From JACJYM01 sp965230495 (lineage in GTDB: Bacteria; Bacteroidota; Bacteroidia; Chitinophagales; Saprospiraceae), in the NCBI GenBank assembly GCA_965230495.1, contig OZ246004.1, forward strand, positions 3,472,001 to 3,536,000: DNA of 64,000 nucleotides, in the 5' to 3' direction. The notes below the pieces were generated by a model. The model worked only from the letters and a program-made list of their open reading frames with translations. It was not told the origin of the DNA and ran no database searches. A program made the translations under genes and the position numbers. This document shows, in pieces, positions 18,833-27,400 of the stretch; the first letter of the stretch is position 1, and the number at the start of each line of letters is the position of its first letter.

Positions 18833-19549
18833 TTATCGCGATATTAGTGAAGTTTTTATGTAAGTGTTGATAAAGTAGTCTTTGTATGTATTACCTAATG
18901 AAAACTCCAACCCATTTACCCAAATAGAATCATTTTCGATAGAGTCTATTTTATGAATATTAATAATGGTTGATTTGTTGATTCTGGCAAAACTCGAAAT
19001 AGGAAGTGATTTATTAATCGTTTTGAGATTCATTGCACACATATATTTATCTGAATCGGTATAGACGGTGACATAATCTTTCATACCTTGAACATACAGT
19101 ATGTCAGAAAACTTGAGAGGAATATACTTGCGATTTGACCTGATATAAACCTTTTCTTCTTCTACAGCAAGATCTATCTTTTGAGATTTCAAATCATATA
19201 ATTCTTTGGCCTTATTAACTGCCTTAAGAAACCTATCAAACTTGATAGGTTTTACCAGATAGTCCAATACATTTTTGTCATAAGCTTCTAAGGCATGTTG
19301 AGGATATGCTGTGGTAAGGATAATCATGGCGTTATAGCTATTAATTGTATTGATAAATTCCAAACCCGTCATCCCCGGCATTTCTATATCTAGAAAAATA
19401 AGATCAATATTATTATTCTCAGATAAAAAATTACTTGCCTTTACAGGGTTTGGGAATAAGCCCCTAACATTCAAAAAACTAATATCCTTAGCTAATAACT
19501 CAATTCCTTTTCTAGCTAATAACTCATCATCTACTATAATACAATTCAT
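18833..19549 (-). CDS. LytTR-family response regulator
   Basis: A 238-residue response regulator. Receiver domain 1-120: acidic pair D7/D8, phosphoacceptor D54 (LIFLDIEMPGMTGLEF), and the conserved Lys K100 in D-Y-L-V-K-P. LytTR DNA-binding domain about 130-235, including YIPLKFSDILYVQGMKDYVT and the F-A-R-I-N-K-S-T-I-I-N block. LytTR regulators bind direct repeats spaced by about two helical turns. It lies 4 bases after its cognate kinase on the minus strand. Likely targets are the operon itself and the divergent M43 protease gene, since repeats of the right spacing lie between them. Confidence 0.95.
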   Translation of the reverse strand: MNCIIVDDELLARKGIELLAKDISFLNVRGLFPNPVKASNFLSENNNIDLIFLDIEMPGMTGLEFINTINSYNAMIILTTAYPQHALEAYDKNVLDYLVKPIKFDRFLKAVNKAKELYDLKSQKIDLAVEEEKVYIRSNRKYIPLKFSDILYVQGMKDYVTVYTDSDKYMCAMNLKTINKSLPISSFARINKSTIINIHKIDSIENDSIWVNGLEFSLGNTYKDYFINTYIKTSLISR

Positions 19550-19553
19550 TTAT

Positions 19554-20576
19554 CTACACTTTGATAATTTCAAGGGTGGCTAAGTATTTTCCATTGCTGT
19601 GTTTACTACTGAGGGTGTATTTGCCGGGATAAACCAAATCCAATCTTTTCTTAAGGTTATATAATCCGATACCTCCGGTCTTAGTTTCTCCATTACCAAT
19701 ATTATTAATAACGGTAAGGACTAATTTTTCATTATCATTAAGGACTTTCACTTTGATAGATTCGTCGTCCTCGTCTATGGTTTTACTATATTTAATTGCA
19801 TTTTCGATAAACGGTAAAGAGATCAAAGGTAGGATTTGATAACTTGTATCTCCTACAACTTTAATGTTAAAATCTAATGCAGGTCTTTTCGTTTTCTCTA
19901 TGACTAGCAATTTTTCTAAATATTCTATTTCCTGATTTAGAGAAACCAGATCTTTCTGACTTTCATAGAGTTGATATCGTAAGGTATCTGACAGTGCCAT
20001 AATATGGTCAGGTGTTTGAGAGGGTTGCTCTTTTGAAAGCACATATAGATTGTTGAGTGAATTAAACAGAAAATGAGGGTTGATTTGTTGCTTTAGAAAA
20101 TTTAGTTCCATCACAAGCTTTTCCTGCTTCAATTTGGCTACCTGTACATTTATACGGTAGAAGTGTTTGAACAATTTAAAAGAAATAGCCATGGCAAAAA
20201 TGCCCGAGTTTACAAGGAAAAAACCAATCACTGAGGGAATAAAGTATTCACCTTCACAACAGTTTTCCCACCCATAAATAGCTTCATCGATTAGATATAA
20301 TAGTATCAAACTTAGGATAGAAGCTACTACATATAAGACTATTTTTCTTTTTAATAAAAGATGAGGTAGAAGAATGTAAAGATTGAAATACACAAATAAA
20401 ACATCAACCAGTAAAACCAGTAAGGTTCTAAAGTTATCATCTAATGGGGGGGTAATACCAATCAGAGCAAAAAATTCATCCAGATAGATAAAAAGCCAAA
20501 ATAATAGATGAAGAAGTATTCTATACTTTTTACCAGATAGAATATCATCTACTAACTTAGAACTTGACCATTGCAT
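19554..20576 (-). CDS. LytS/YehU-type sensor histidine kinase
   Basis: A 340-residue kinase with four membrane helices in the first 140 residues and no large periplasmic sensor, as in the compact Bacteroidota LytS-like kinases. The phosphoacceptor His is H168 in the signature QQINPHFLFNSLNNLYVLS (His_kinase family). The ATPase domain has the N-box P-F-I-E-N-A-I-K-Y-S and the G-box GGIGLYNLKKRLDLVYPG. It precedes its LytTR partner by 4 bases; the pair forms one minus-strand operon whose -7 box is at 20603-20610. The signal is unknown; it must come through the membrane helices. Confidence 0.94.
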   Translation of the reverse strand: MQWSSSKLVDDILSGKKYRILLHLLFWLFIYLDEFFALIGITPPLDDNFRTLLVLLVDVLFVYFNLYILLPHLLLKRKIVLYVVASILSLILLYLIDEAIYGWENCCEGEYFIPSVIGFFLVNSGIFAMAISFKLFKHFYRINVQVAKLKQEKLVMELNFLKQQINPHFLFNSLNNLYVLSKEQPSQTPDHIMALSDTLRYQLYESQKDLVSLNQEIEYLEKLLVIEKTKRPALDFNIKVVGDTSYQILPLISLPFIENAIKYSKTIDEDDESIKVKVLNDNEKLVLTVINNIGNGETKTGGIGLYNLKKRLDLVYPGKYTLSSKHSNGKYLATLEIIKV

Positions 20577-20602
20577 ATATGAGTGTTTTAAGTTCTCTCC
20601 AA

Positions 20603-20610
20603 CAAAAGTA
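20603..20610 (-). promoter_or_regulatory. -7 box (TACTTTTG) of the kinase/regulator operon
   Basis: TAnnTTTG match on the minus strand, 26 bases before the kinase ATG. It overlaps the first of four 10-base repeats, so a bound regulator would touch RNA polymerase here. Confidence 0.5.
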
Positions 20611-20692
20611 TAATACTAAAAAGCACTTGAAAGAATGGAAAGTATAATAAAAACAAGGAAAAGTATAATAAAACTATCTAAGTAAGTATAAA
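20605..20692 (+). repeat. Four spaced copies of AAAGTATAAT, candidate LytTR sites
   Basis: Copies at 20605-20614, 20639-20648 and 20660-20669 are identical; a fourth (TAAGTATAAA, 20683-20692) differs at two bases. Start-to-start spacing is 34, 21 and 23 bases. Spacing near 21-23 bases between short direct repeats is what LytTR/AlgR-type dimers bind. The array lies between the divergent kinase and M43 protease genes. Confidence 0.55.
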
Positions 20693-20719
20693 CTAGAGAA
20701 TAATCCTTTTTTTCTGAAA

Positions 20720-20727
20720 TACATTTG
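20720..20727 (+). promoter_or_regulatory. -7 box (TACATTTG) of the M43 protease gene
   Basis: TAnnTTTG match 73 bases before the ATG at 20801. The last repeat of the candidate LytTR array ends 27 bases upstream, about where a -33 element would be; no TTTG is found there, consistent with activator dependence. Confidence 0.5.
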
Positions 20728-20800
20728 AAGTAGCAATAACAATTCCAATATGAGTTAAAAAATTACTTCTAATATTTTTTAACATTAAAATTTCTAAATT

Positions 20801-22561
20801 ATGAAAAGGCAGTTTTGGTTATTTATTACAGTAGTAGCTTTTATTTTTACATCATGTCAGGATGATTCTTTTCCTGTTTCTGAAGATAGTAAAGACGAGA
20901 TCAAGCAACAAGATGGAAAGACACATTCACATGACGAACGGACATGTGGATTGCATAAACACATGGAGTTATTACTGCAGGACGATGATTACAGAGAAAG
21001 TCATCTGAGAAAGCTTGAAAGGGTAAAAAGTGCTTCTCAAACTAGGGCTTTATGCGATCAACCCGTTATTTTACCTATTGCTGTTCATTTCCAAGGAGTG
21101 AATAATCCAGATGAGGCATGTCTGGTATCTTTGGCTCAGGGACAGGTTAATATTTTGAATGCAGATTATCAAGGTCTGAACTCGGATATTTCTAATTGGA
21201 ATAATAATGCTTCATCTTATTTTCCTGGTGTTAATAATGGAGAAACTTGTATAGAGTTTTGCTTGGCTACCAAGAGTCATCCAAGTGGATATGGCTTATC
21301 AGAAGGAGATCCAGCAGTTACTATTAATAAAACCAATGGAGATAATGATAGTAACTGGAGTGGCTATATAAATATTTTCGTTAGAGCAAATACAGGAGTT
21401 TTGGGATATTCGCCATTGGGAGGCTCTGGCAATGGTGATGGTGTAGTTGTGGATGCTCAAGCTTTTGGAACTGGTTCGGGGTGTGGTAGTGTGGCACCTC
21501 AATCCCCTTATAATTTAGGTAGAACATTGACTCATGAATTAGGCCACTATCTTTTACTTGATCACATTTGGGGAAATGGTTGTAATGTAGATGACGATGT
21601 GACTGATACTCCAGATCAAAATAGCGAATACTATGGTTGCCCTAATCTCGGAGAGAGTTCCTGTAACAGCAATGATATGCATATGAATTATATGGACTAT
21701 GTAAATGATGCGTGTATGTATATGTTTTCGGCAGGGCAGTCAACCAGAATGGAAAACTTTGTAAATACGAATTTATCAAATGTGGTAAACAATGCGGCCA
21801 ATGTATGTGAAGAAGGAAATAATGGGGGAGGAAACGGTGGAGGAGATGGTGATGATGGAGGAAACGGAGAAGAGGAAGATGAATGTGGTGCACCAACTTC
21901 AAGTGATGTGCAGATTTTAAGCCCTACGAAGGCAAAAGTGACTTGGACCGCTATGCCAAATGCCATTAAGTATAGAATAAGATATAGAGAAGTAGGCACT
22001 ACTTCATGGACAGTAAAAGGTGCCGCCAATCCGAAAAAGACTTTGAAAAATCTTCAAGAGTCAACGGAGTACGAGTACCAACTTAGAACCAAGTGTCCTT
22101 CTGGTTGGACTTCATGGAGCAATAAGTTTTATTTCTCTACAGACGGAGGAGAAGGAGGGGGAGATGATTGTGCTGAAGTAACGGTCAAGATTACATTGGA
22201 TGATTACGGTAGTGAAACTTCTTTTGAGTTAATAGCAGAAGATGGCTCAGTTATAATAAGTGGAGGTCCTTATCAGGATGGGCAAGAGGGTACAGTGAAA
22301 ACGAAAACGACTTGTTTAGAGGATGGATGCTATACACTATTTGTGGATGATGCATATGGTGATGGAATATGCTGTGATTATGGGGAAGGAAGTATAGAAT
22401 TACTGGATGCATCTGGTGGAATGATTGCATACTCTGATGGGTTTTTCGGATTCTATGAAGCTCTTGACTTCTGTGTGACCAATGGAGTACCCGAATTCAG
22501 AAAGGAAAGAAAAGATCAAAAATCCGATAATTTGGCAAAGAAAAAAGGAGCTAAAAATTAA
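20801..22561 (+). CDS. M43-like (cytophagalysin/pappalysin type) metalloprotease, lipoprotein
   Basis: A 586-residue exported zinc protease. Signal MKRQFWLFITVVAFIFTSCQDD with lipobox F-T-S-C; lipidated C19 is followed by Q-D-D, resembling the acidic surface-export signal of Bacteroidota lipoproteins. The catalytic motif is HELGHYLLLDH (H245, E246, H249, H255), a metzincin HExxHxxGxxH in which the usual Gly is Leu; the Met-turn is near 295 (MNYMDY). A Gly/Asp/Glu-rich linker (about 332-356) precedes an FN3 domain (about 358-447) and a Cys-containing beta domain (about 455-560). The C-terminus is basic and lacks a T9SS domain. Probably controlled by the divergent LytTR system. Confidence 0.85.
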   Translation: MKRQFWLFITVVAFIFTSCQDDSFPVSEDSKDEIKQQDGKTHSHDERTCGLHKHMELLLQDDDYRESHLRKLERVKSASQTRALCDQPVILPIAVHFQGVNNPDEACLVSLAQGQVNILNADYQGLNSDISNWNNNASSYFPGVNNGETCIEFCLATKSHPSGYGLSEGDPAVTINKTNGDNDSNWSGYINIFVRANTGVLGYSPLGGSGNGDGVVVDAQAFGTGSGCGSVAPQSPYNLGRTLTHELGHYLLLDHIWGNGCNVDDDVTDTPDQNSEYYGCPNLGESSCNSNDMHMNYMDYVNDACMYMFSAGQSTRMENFVNTNLSNVVNNAANVCEEGNNGGGNGGGDGDDGGNGEEEDECGAPTSSDVQILSPTKAKVTWTAMPNAIKYRIRYREVGTTSWTVKGAANPKKTLKNLQESTEYEYQLRTKCPSGWTSWSNKFYFSTDGGEGGGDDCAEVTVKITLDDYGSETSFELIAEDGSVIISGGPYQDGQEGTVKTKTTCLEDGCYTLFVDDAYGDGICCDYGEGSIELLDASGGMIAYSDGFFGFYEALDFCVTNGVPEFRKERKDQKSDNLAKKKGAKN

Positions 22562-22585
22562 TTATTGAACCTTTTGATAATTTGG

Positions 22586-22617
22586 AAAAGGGGTTGCCAA
22601 GAGGTGACTCCTTTTTT
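22586..22617. terminator. Bidirectional intrinsic terminator
   Basis: Arms 22586-22594 and 22607-22615 form a 9-bp stem (one G-T pair) with T-runs on both strands. It ends the M43 protease gene and also sits at the stop of the convergent T9SS gene. Confidence 0.75.
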
Positions 22618-24409
22618 AATTTTTCACCACCTTCCCTGACCTCAATACTTTATTGCCATCTCTCAGCTCCCAGATATATATCCCACTTATCAGATGAGAT
22701 AATGAGATGCTATTCCACCCATGATAGATACGGGATTGATGTACTTTACGACCTTGTAAATCTTTGAGTACAATATTTCCATACTCTGGTATATAGTCAC
22801 CTAGTGTGACAAGCATGTCATCTACGACCGGATTAGGATATAAACTTAATGTGATCTGTTCTACATCGGTATCCGATACAGTACCTATGGTTAGGGTGCG
22901 GCAAGTGGTATGCTCGCTATTTTCATTGCTGACTGTCAGGCAGACCTCATACACTCCATTCTTTTGGTATTGATGATAAGGATGTCTTTCATCGCTATCG
23001 TTTTCATCACCAAAATCCCAATGCCACGATTCGGGTCTAAAATAGCTCAAATCTGTAAACCTGACTTGCAAATGATCCAAAGAGTCCTGTTCATATCGAT
23101 ATTTAGCTATAGGGTGATTGTCCAAACCCAAAGTATCGCATGAGCTGCCATCCAGCGGTCCTAATCTAAAATTGGGGAAGTTGGGCATGGTACGTGCATA
23201 GCTCGTAGGCAGGTGAATACCATGCTGTACCACCTCACAATCCTCTCCTTTTTCATTGGGATAATTGACAACACTCATTTTTCTATTTCCACCTGAGCCT
23301 GCTGCCACATAGATACGTCCATCAGGAGCAAGACCCATAAAGCCTAAAGTTGTTCTATACCCTGAACCCCCTTCATTATAATAATATCTATATCCATCAT
23401 ATCTGGCTACTACCTGTCTGCTTTGTAAGATGCTGTCCTCTTCCAGATCATATTGATACATCATGGTATCATTAGTGATATAAAGCATCCTGCTGTCATG
23501 AGAAAAGGATAGACCATTGCCGATAAAAAAAGAAGGGTAGGTTCTGTCCTCAATGCCTTCACTGAGCAGTCCGGTACAGCGATCAAACTTATATATTGTT
23601 ACCACACCGGGTTCTCCTAGATAATACCCATAATTCATTGCAAAATATTCCCCATCAGGTGAAAAATAAGCTTGTCCATAACCACCAATGTGGTTCGTTA
23701 GTAAATCTTGTCTTCCATAATCTTCAATACCTTGCGGTGTGATCAAAAAGGTAAATAGTTCATCTTGGTCATAACTTGGAAAAACAATCCACCAGTCCCT
23801 GCCATTGGCATGTCTGCAAGCTGTTAATCTTCCTCCACCAATAGAGTCAATAACCAATGGAATATCACGTTCTAACAATGCTCCAAATCCACTATCAGCA
23901 TTCATATCTATGATGCTATAATGAAGTCGAGTCATAAATTCTTTTTCAAGATCATACTCTTTATAGAATAAATAGTACTCTTTCTCTTTATCGGGAATGG
24001 GAAGTACTAAAGCTCCCTGAATAATTGGCAGCCCTAAATTAACCAAAACCCCTTCTACCAGTGTTGACCAGTTGAGCCATTGCAGGTTATAATTAATGGT
24101 ATCTTCTATCGTACCATGCGTACCATTTTGTACGGTTTGCCCATTACTATAGCAGAGCAAGTTTCCATCTTCATCACAAATACTGGCATTTGTGCCTTGG
24201 AAATCCCATACACGGGTAGAGTCATAATGAATTTTTGGAGGATCAAAATTAAAATCAATATTGGTGGCTCCCCATGTGGTATCTTTGAGTCTTTCTGGAT
24301 CAACCTGATCACTAGTTGCGGAACCAAATAACCAAATAGCATCCTCTCTTTGAGAAGAAAGGACAGTTGAGATCAGCAATAGTAAGAATATAATAGCTTG
24401 TCTGAGCAT
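22616..24409 (-). CDS. T9SS cargo protein with propeller-like repeats and a PKD domain
   Basis: Function not recognised. The 597-residue protein starts at ATG 24409 (MLRQAIIFLLLLISTVLSSQ, a Sec signal peptide); a longer frame begins at a TTG. Residues about 25-410 contain aromatic/Asp-rich strands suggestive of a beta-propeller (FSPDGEYFAMNYGY, LSFSHDSRMLYITNDT, LAPDGRIYVAAGSGG). A PKD domain follows (HWDFGDENDSDERHPYHQY), then a type A T9SS sorting domain (LSLYPNPVVDDMLVTLGDY to the end). It should be secreted through the outer membrane and attached to the cell surface. It lies 14 bases downstream of a terminator belonging to the larger gene, so it is probably its own unit. Confidence 0.85.
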   Translation of the reverse strand: MLRQAIIFLLLLISTVLSSQREDAIWLFGSATSDQVDPERLKDTTWGATNIDFNFDPPKIHYDSTRVWDFQGTNASICDEDGNLLCYSNGQTVQNGTHGTIEDTINYNLQWLNWSTLVEGVLVNLGLPIIQGALVLPIPDKEKEYYLFYKEYDLEKEFMTRLHYSIIDMNADSGFGALLERDIPLVIDSIGGGRLTACRHANGRDWWIVFPSYDQDELFTFLITPQGIEDYGRQDLLTNHIGGYGQAYFSPDGEYFAMNYGYYLGEPGVVTIYKFDRCTGLLSEGIEDRTYPSFFIGNGLSFSHDSRMLYITNDTMMYQYDLEEDSILQSRQVVARYDGYRYYYNEGGSGYRTTLGFMGLAPDGRIYVAAGSGGNRKMSVVNYPNEKGEDCEVVQHGIHLPTSYARTMPNFPNFRLGPLDGSSCDTLGLDNHPIAKYRYEQDSLDHLQVRFTDLSYFRPESWHWDFGDENDSDERHPYHQYQKNGVYEVCLTVSNENSEHTTCRTLTIGTVSDTDVEQITLSLYPNPVVDDMLVTLGDYIPEYGNIVLKDLQGRKVHQSRIYHGWNSISLSHLISGIYIWELRDGNKVLRSGKVVKN

Positions 24410-24423
24410 ACCATAAAAGATAA

Positions 24424-24455
24424 ACAAGGAGACAGATTTTGTGCTGCCTCCTTGT
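24424..24455 (-). terminator. Intrinsic terminator after the 1695-residue T9SS gene
   Basis: Arms 24424-24435 and 24444-24455 form a 12-bp stem on the minus strand with one G-U pair and an 8-base loop, followed by a T-rich stretch. It separates the two T9SS genes. Confidence 0.7.
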
Positions 24456-24466
24456 AAATATAAGAT

Positions 24467-27400
24467 TTATTCTATTATGCTCACTCGTTTTGTATCCATG
24501 ATTATGTCTTCTTCGAGATATTGTACCATATATATGCCCGAAGGATATTCACCCGTGTTGATTGTTATGCGTGAAGCATCCTTATCTAATATTTGTTCAA
24601 ATACTACATTTCCTATCATATCACTTATTCTGATCGTGCGGGATGTCATGTTATGTTTACCACTGATATCCACTGTGATTTGATCAGATGCAGGATTGGG
24701 ATAGCAATGTATCAATGCCTTGATTCTCACATCGGGAGTATTTAATTCTCTCTTTTGTGTATTTGCACAAGGATCACCACTAGCGTCAAATATCTCCCCA
24801 TTTCTCAAGAGCAATGCCTGTGCTTCATATACTACACCTCCATGAGATAAAGGGCAAAGATTGGCTATATCTCTGACAGCATCCCAATCACCTGTTGTCA
24901 GCGAATTAATACCTGTATCTAATATCTTGGTCTTGATCCAAAACATTGCTTTAATATAGGGTAGGAAAGCATAGCTTTCATCCAGTCCAGTGATCTGAGC
25001 AGGTAGTGCGGCTGCCACAGTCTGTGCCTGACTTTGTATCGTCTGTGTGATATTATCCAGATCGGTATTAGCCACTGCTAGATCACTCAAATACTGATCG
25101 AGTATAGGTAAGTCTGCAGTACTAAAGTCCACGTATAAAGCAGCTATGGACGCTTCCAGTTGATCTATGTTTTGCAGCAGTGTATTTGCCTGAGTCAGCA
25201 AGGTGGAATCGGCCAGATTTCCTTCTCTAATCTCTCTGTCTGTCTCAGAATATGGACCAATAATACCCGTCTGGATAAAGAACTGGTAAAGTACCAGACA
25301 TCTTTGCTGTAGTTCTGCTTCAGTATAATGATCAAGCAGCTGCATGGTCGCTGACCATAGATTAGGTTCCAGATAATACTCGCTTGTCGTTTGACCGTTG
25401 ATTACTGCTTGATAAATATCCGTCATTCGTACGCAAAATTCATCAACAATATCAGGATTATCAATGTCGCCGTTATCATTATCAGGATCATTCAGATCAT
25501 ATTCTTCCACAAAGCAAAGTGCTGCTTCAGGGTCAGGATCATCACAAAATTTAGCATATTCGTCGTCTGGTTGAAACCAATCATTTTCTATATTCATTGG
25601 TTCAATGGTTTGAGGTCTCACATATCTATCATTCACCGCATCGTTTTGGTCTTCATTCACAGAAAACCTAGAACTACCTGCCAATGACAATTGATTTCCC
25701 GAAGCACTAATGATCTGAGCCATATTCATATCACCGCTCCAGATGTTACCCTTGGTTGACTGTGGCCCTATAATCCCTTCATCCAGCGTAAGTCCTGATT
25801 TGAGGCTTCCTTCCTCATACATGGTATTGCTGCTAAAGTTGGTAAAGACATTCTGACCTGAAAAGTAAAAGCCATGCGGTGTACCTTCTACATAATTACA
25901 ACAATACAGATTGTTGATAGATGCATAGGAGGTCATACCCTTCATACTCGTATTGGTATTGGCTGTATTGTACAGGTCATTATCTCTAAAGTGGCACTGT
26001 GAGCTGTTTTTGATTTCTAACACAGCGTTTCCGCTATAGCTTCCACTTGATTGATCCAAGGTAATGGTATTTTGAGATACCTCTAGTGCCGTGCAGCTAT
26101 TCATGGTGATACCCTCATAGGAATCAGATGCATTGCTGATCTCAATGATATTCCCTGATATGAATCCGGGATTATCGGTACAACTAATATTATTTAATAT
26201 CATACCGTCTACGTAATAATTACTGCCCTGATAGGTATAATTGTTATCCAATACATCAAGAGACGCAGGACTATTGATATTATCCATGATAATACCAAAG
26301 TCAGAAGCATTCATATCATTGTTGTTTACTTCTATGGTTGATTGTGACACATCATATATCTGAATAGACCTGCCGCCTGTATCGCCACCACATGCGCTAA
26401 AGTTTGTAAATTCATTGTTGGTAACGATGACCTTTGAAAGCATTCCATTGATTACGCTGACACCTGCCATACCAGTATTGATATTATTATGATCTACGGT
26501 AGTACTCCTAATATCTTGCACGCCTACCCCAACACCTGCAGATGCATACAAAAAATCAACGTCGGAAGCATTATAAGTCATGTGACCCTGAAGGCCCTGT
26601 AAATTACTAAATTCATTATACGCCACGGTTATTCCGGTATTTACTGCCAAAACACCATTCTTTAATCCTGAAAAGATATTTTTGTTTGAGATATTCTCAC
26701 TTTCATTGATGGATACATTAGATCCTATACGCATAGTAGAAACGTCATGTAGCAAAATTCCAGCAAATGAAATACTTGTACCAGGATTACAGTTGGGGCT
26801 ATGCCAGGAATCAAAAAATTGCTGTCCCACATATGGTGGTTTTAAGTTGTCCGTACATAAAAACTGATTGCTTACAATCGGGGGACCACTTATGGTCTTT
26901 GGAAAACTATGAGGTGGTGAGTATACGCCTATAAAGTTCCTGTCAAATATGTTATTCTCAATGATCTTTGTAGAGCCGGGTAATAATTTAATGGCATGTT
27001 CTGCATCGGAAATCACATTGCCATCCTGAAAATCTAAATAACCTCCTGCATTGACTGTGATTCCTTTCCACATATTTTCACATGCCAAAATGGAACATCC
27101 TCTGAATGTGAGCAATATATCTTCATCCTTGATAATTTCTGATCCCGGCATCATGTAAATGGTGCAATCATCAAAGCGATAATCTTCATCAATTCTAAAG
27201 GCCCCATCTATCATAATTGTAACATCACTTATGTTTCCTTGAGGTATCGCTCCAGCAGAGGAGTAAAAGGATATTTTATCCTGTATTGCGGCATCAAAAA
27301 ATATCATATCGAATCCTACAGTACAGGTTTCGATACAAGATATTTCTATCTGTTGTGTTTCTGATTTCGTGTCACAATCTGTAATAATGGTATGTGTAAC

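Noticed and set aside
21814..21883. GGAGGA-rich stretch in the M43 gene as a repeat element
   Set aside because: It codes an ordinary Gly/Asp/Glu linker between domains; no element structure is present.
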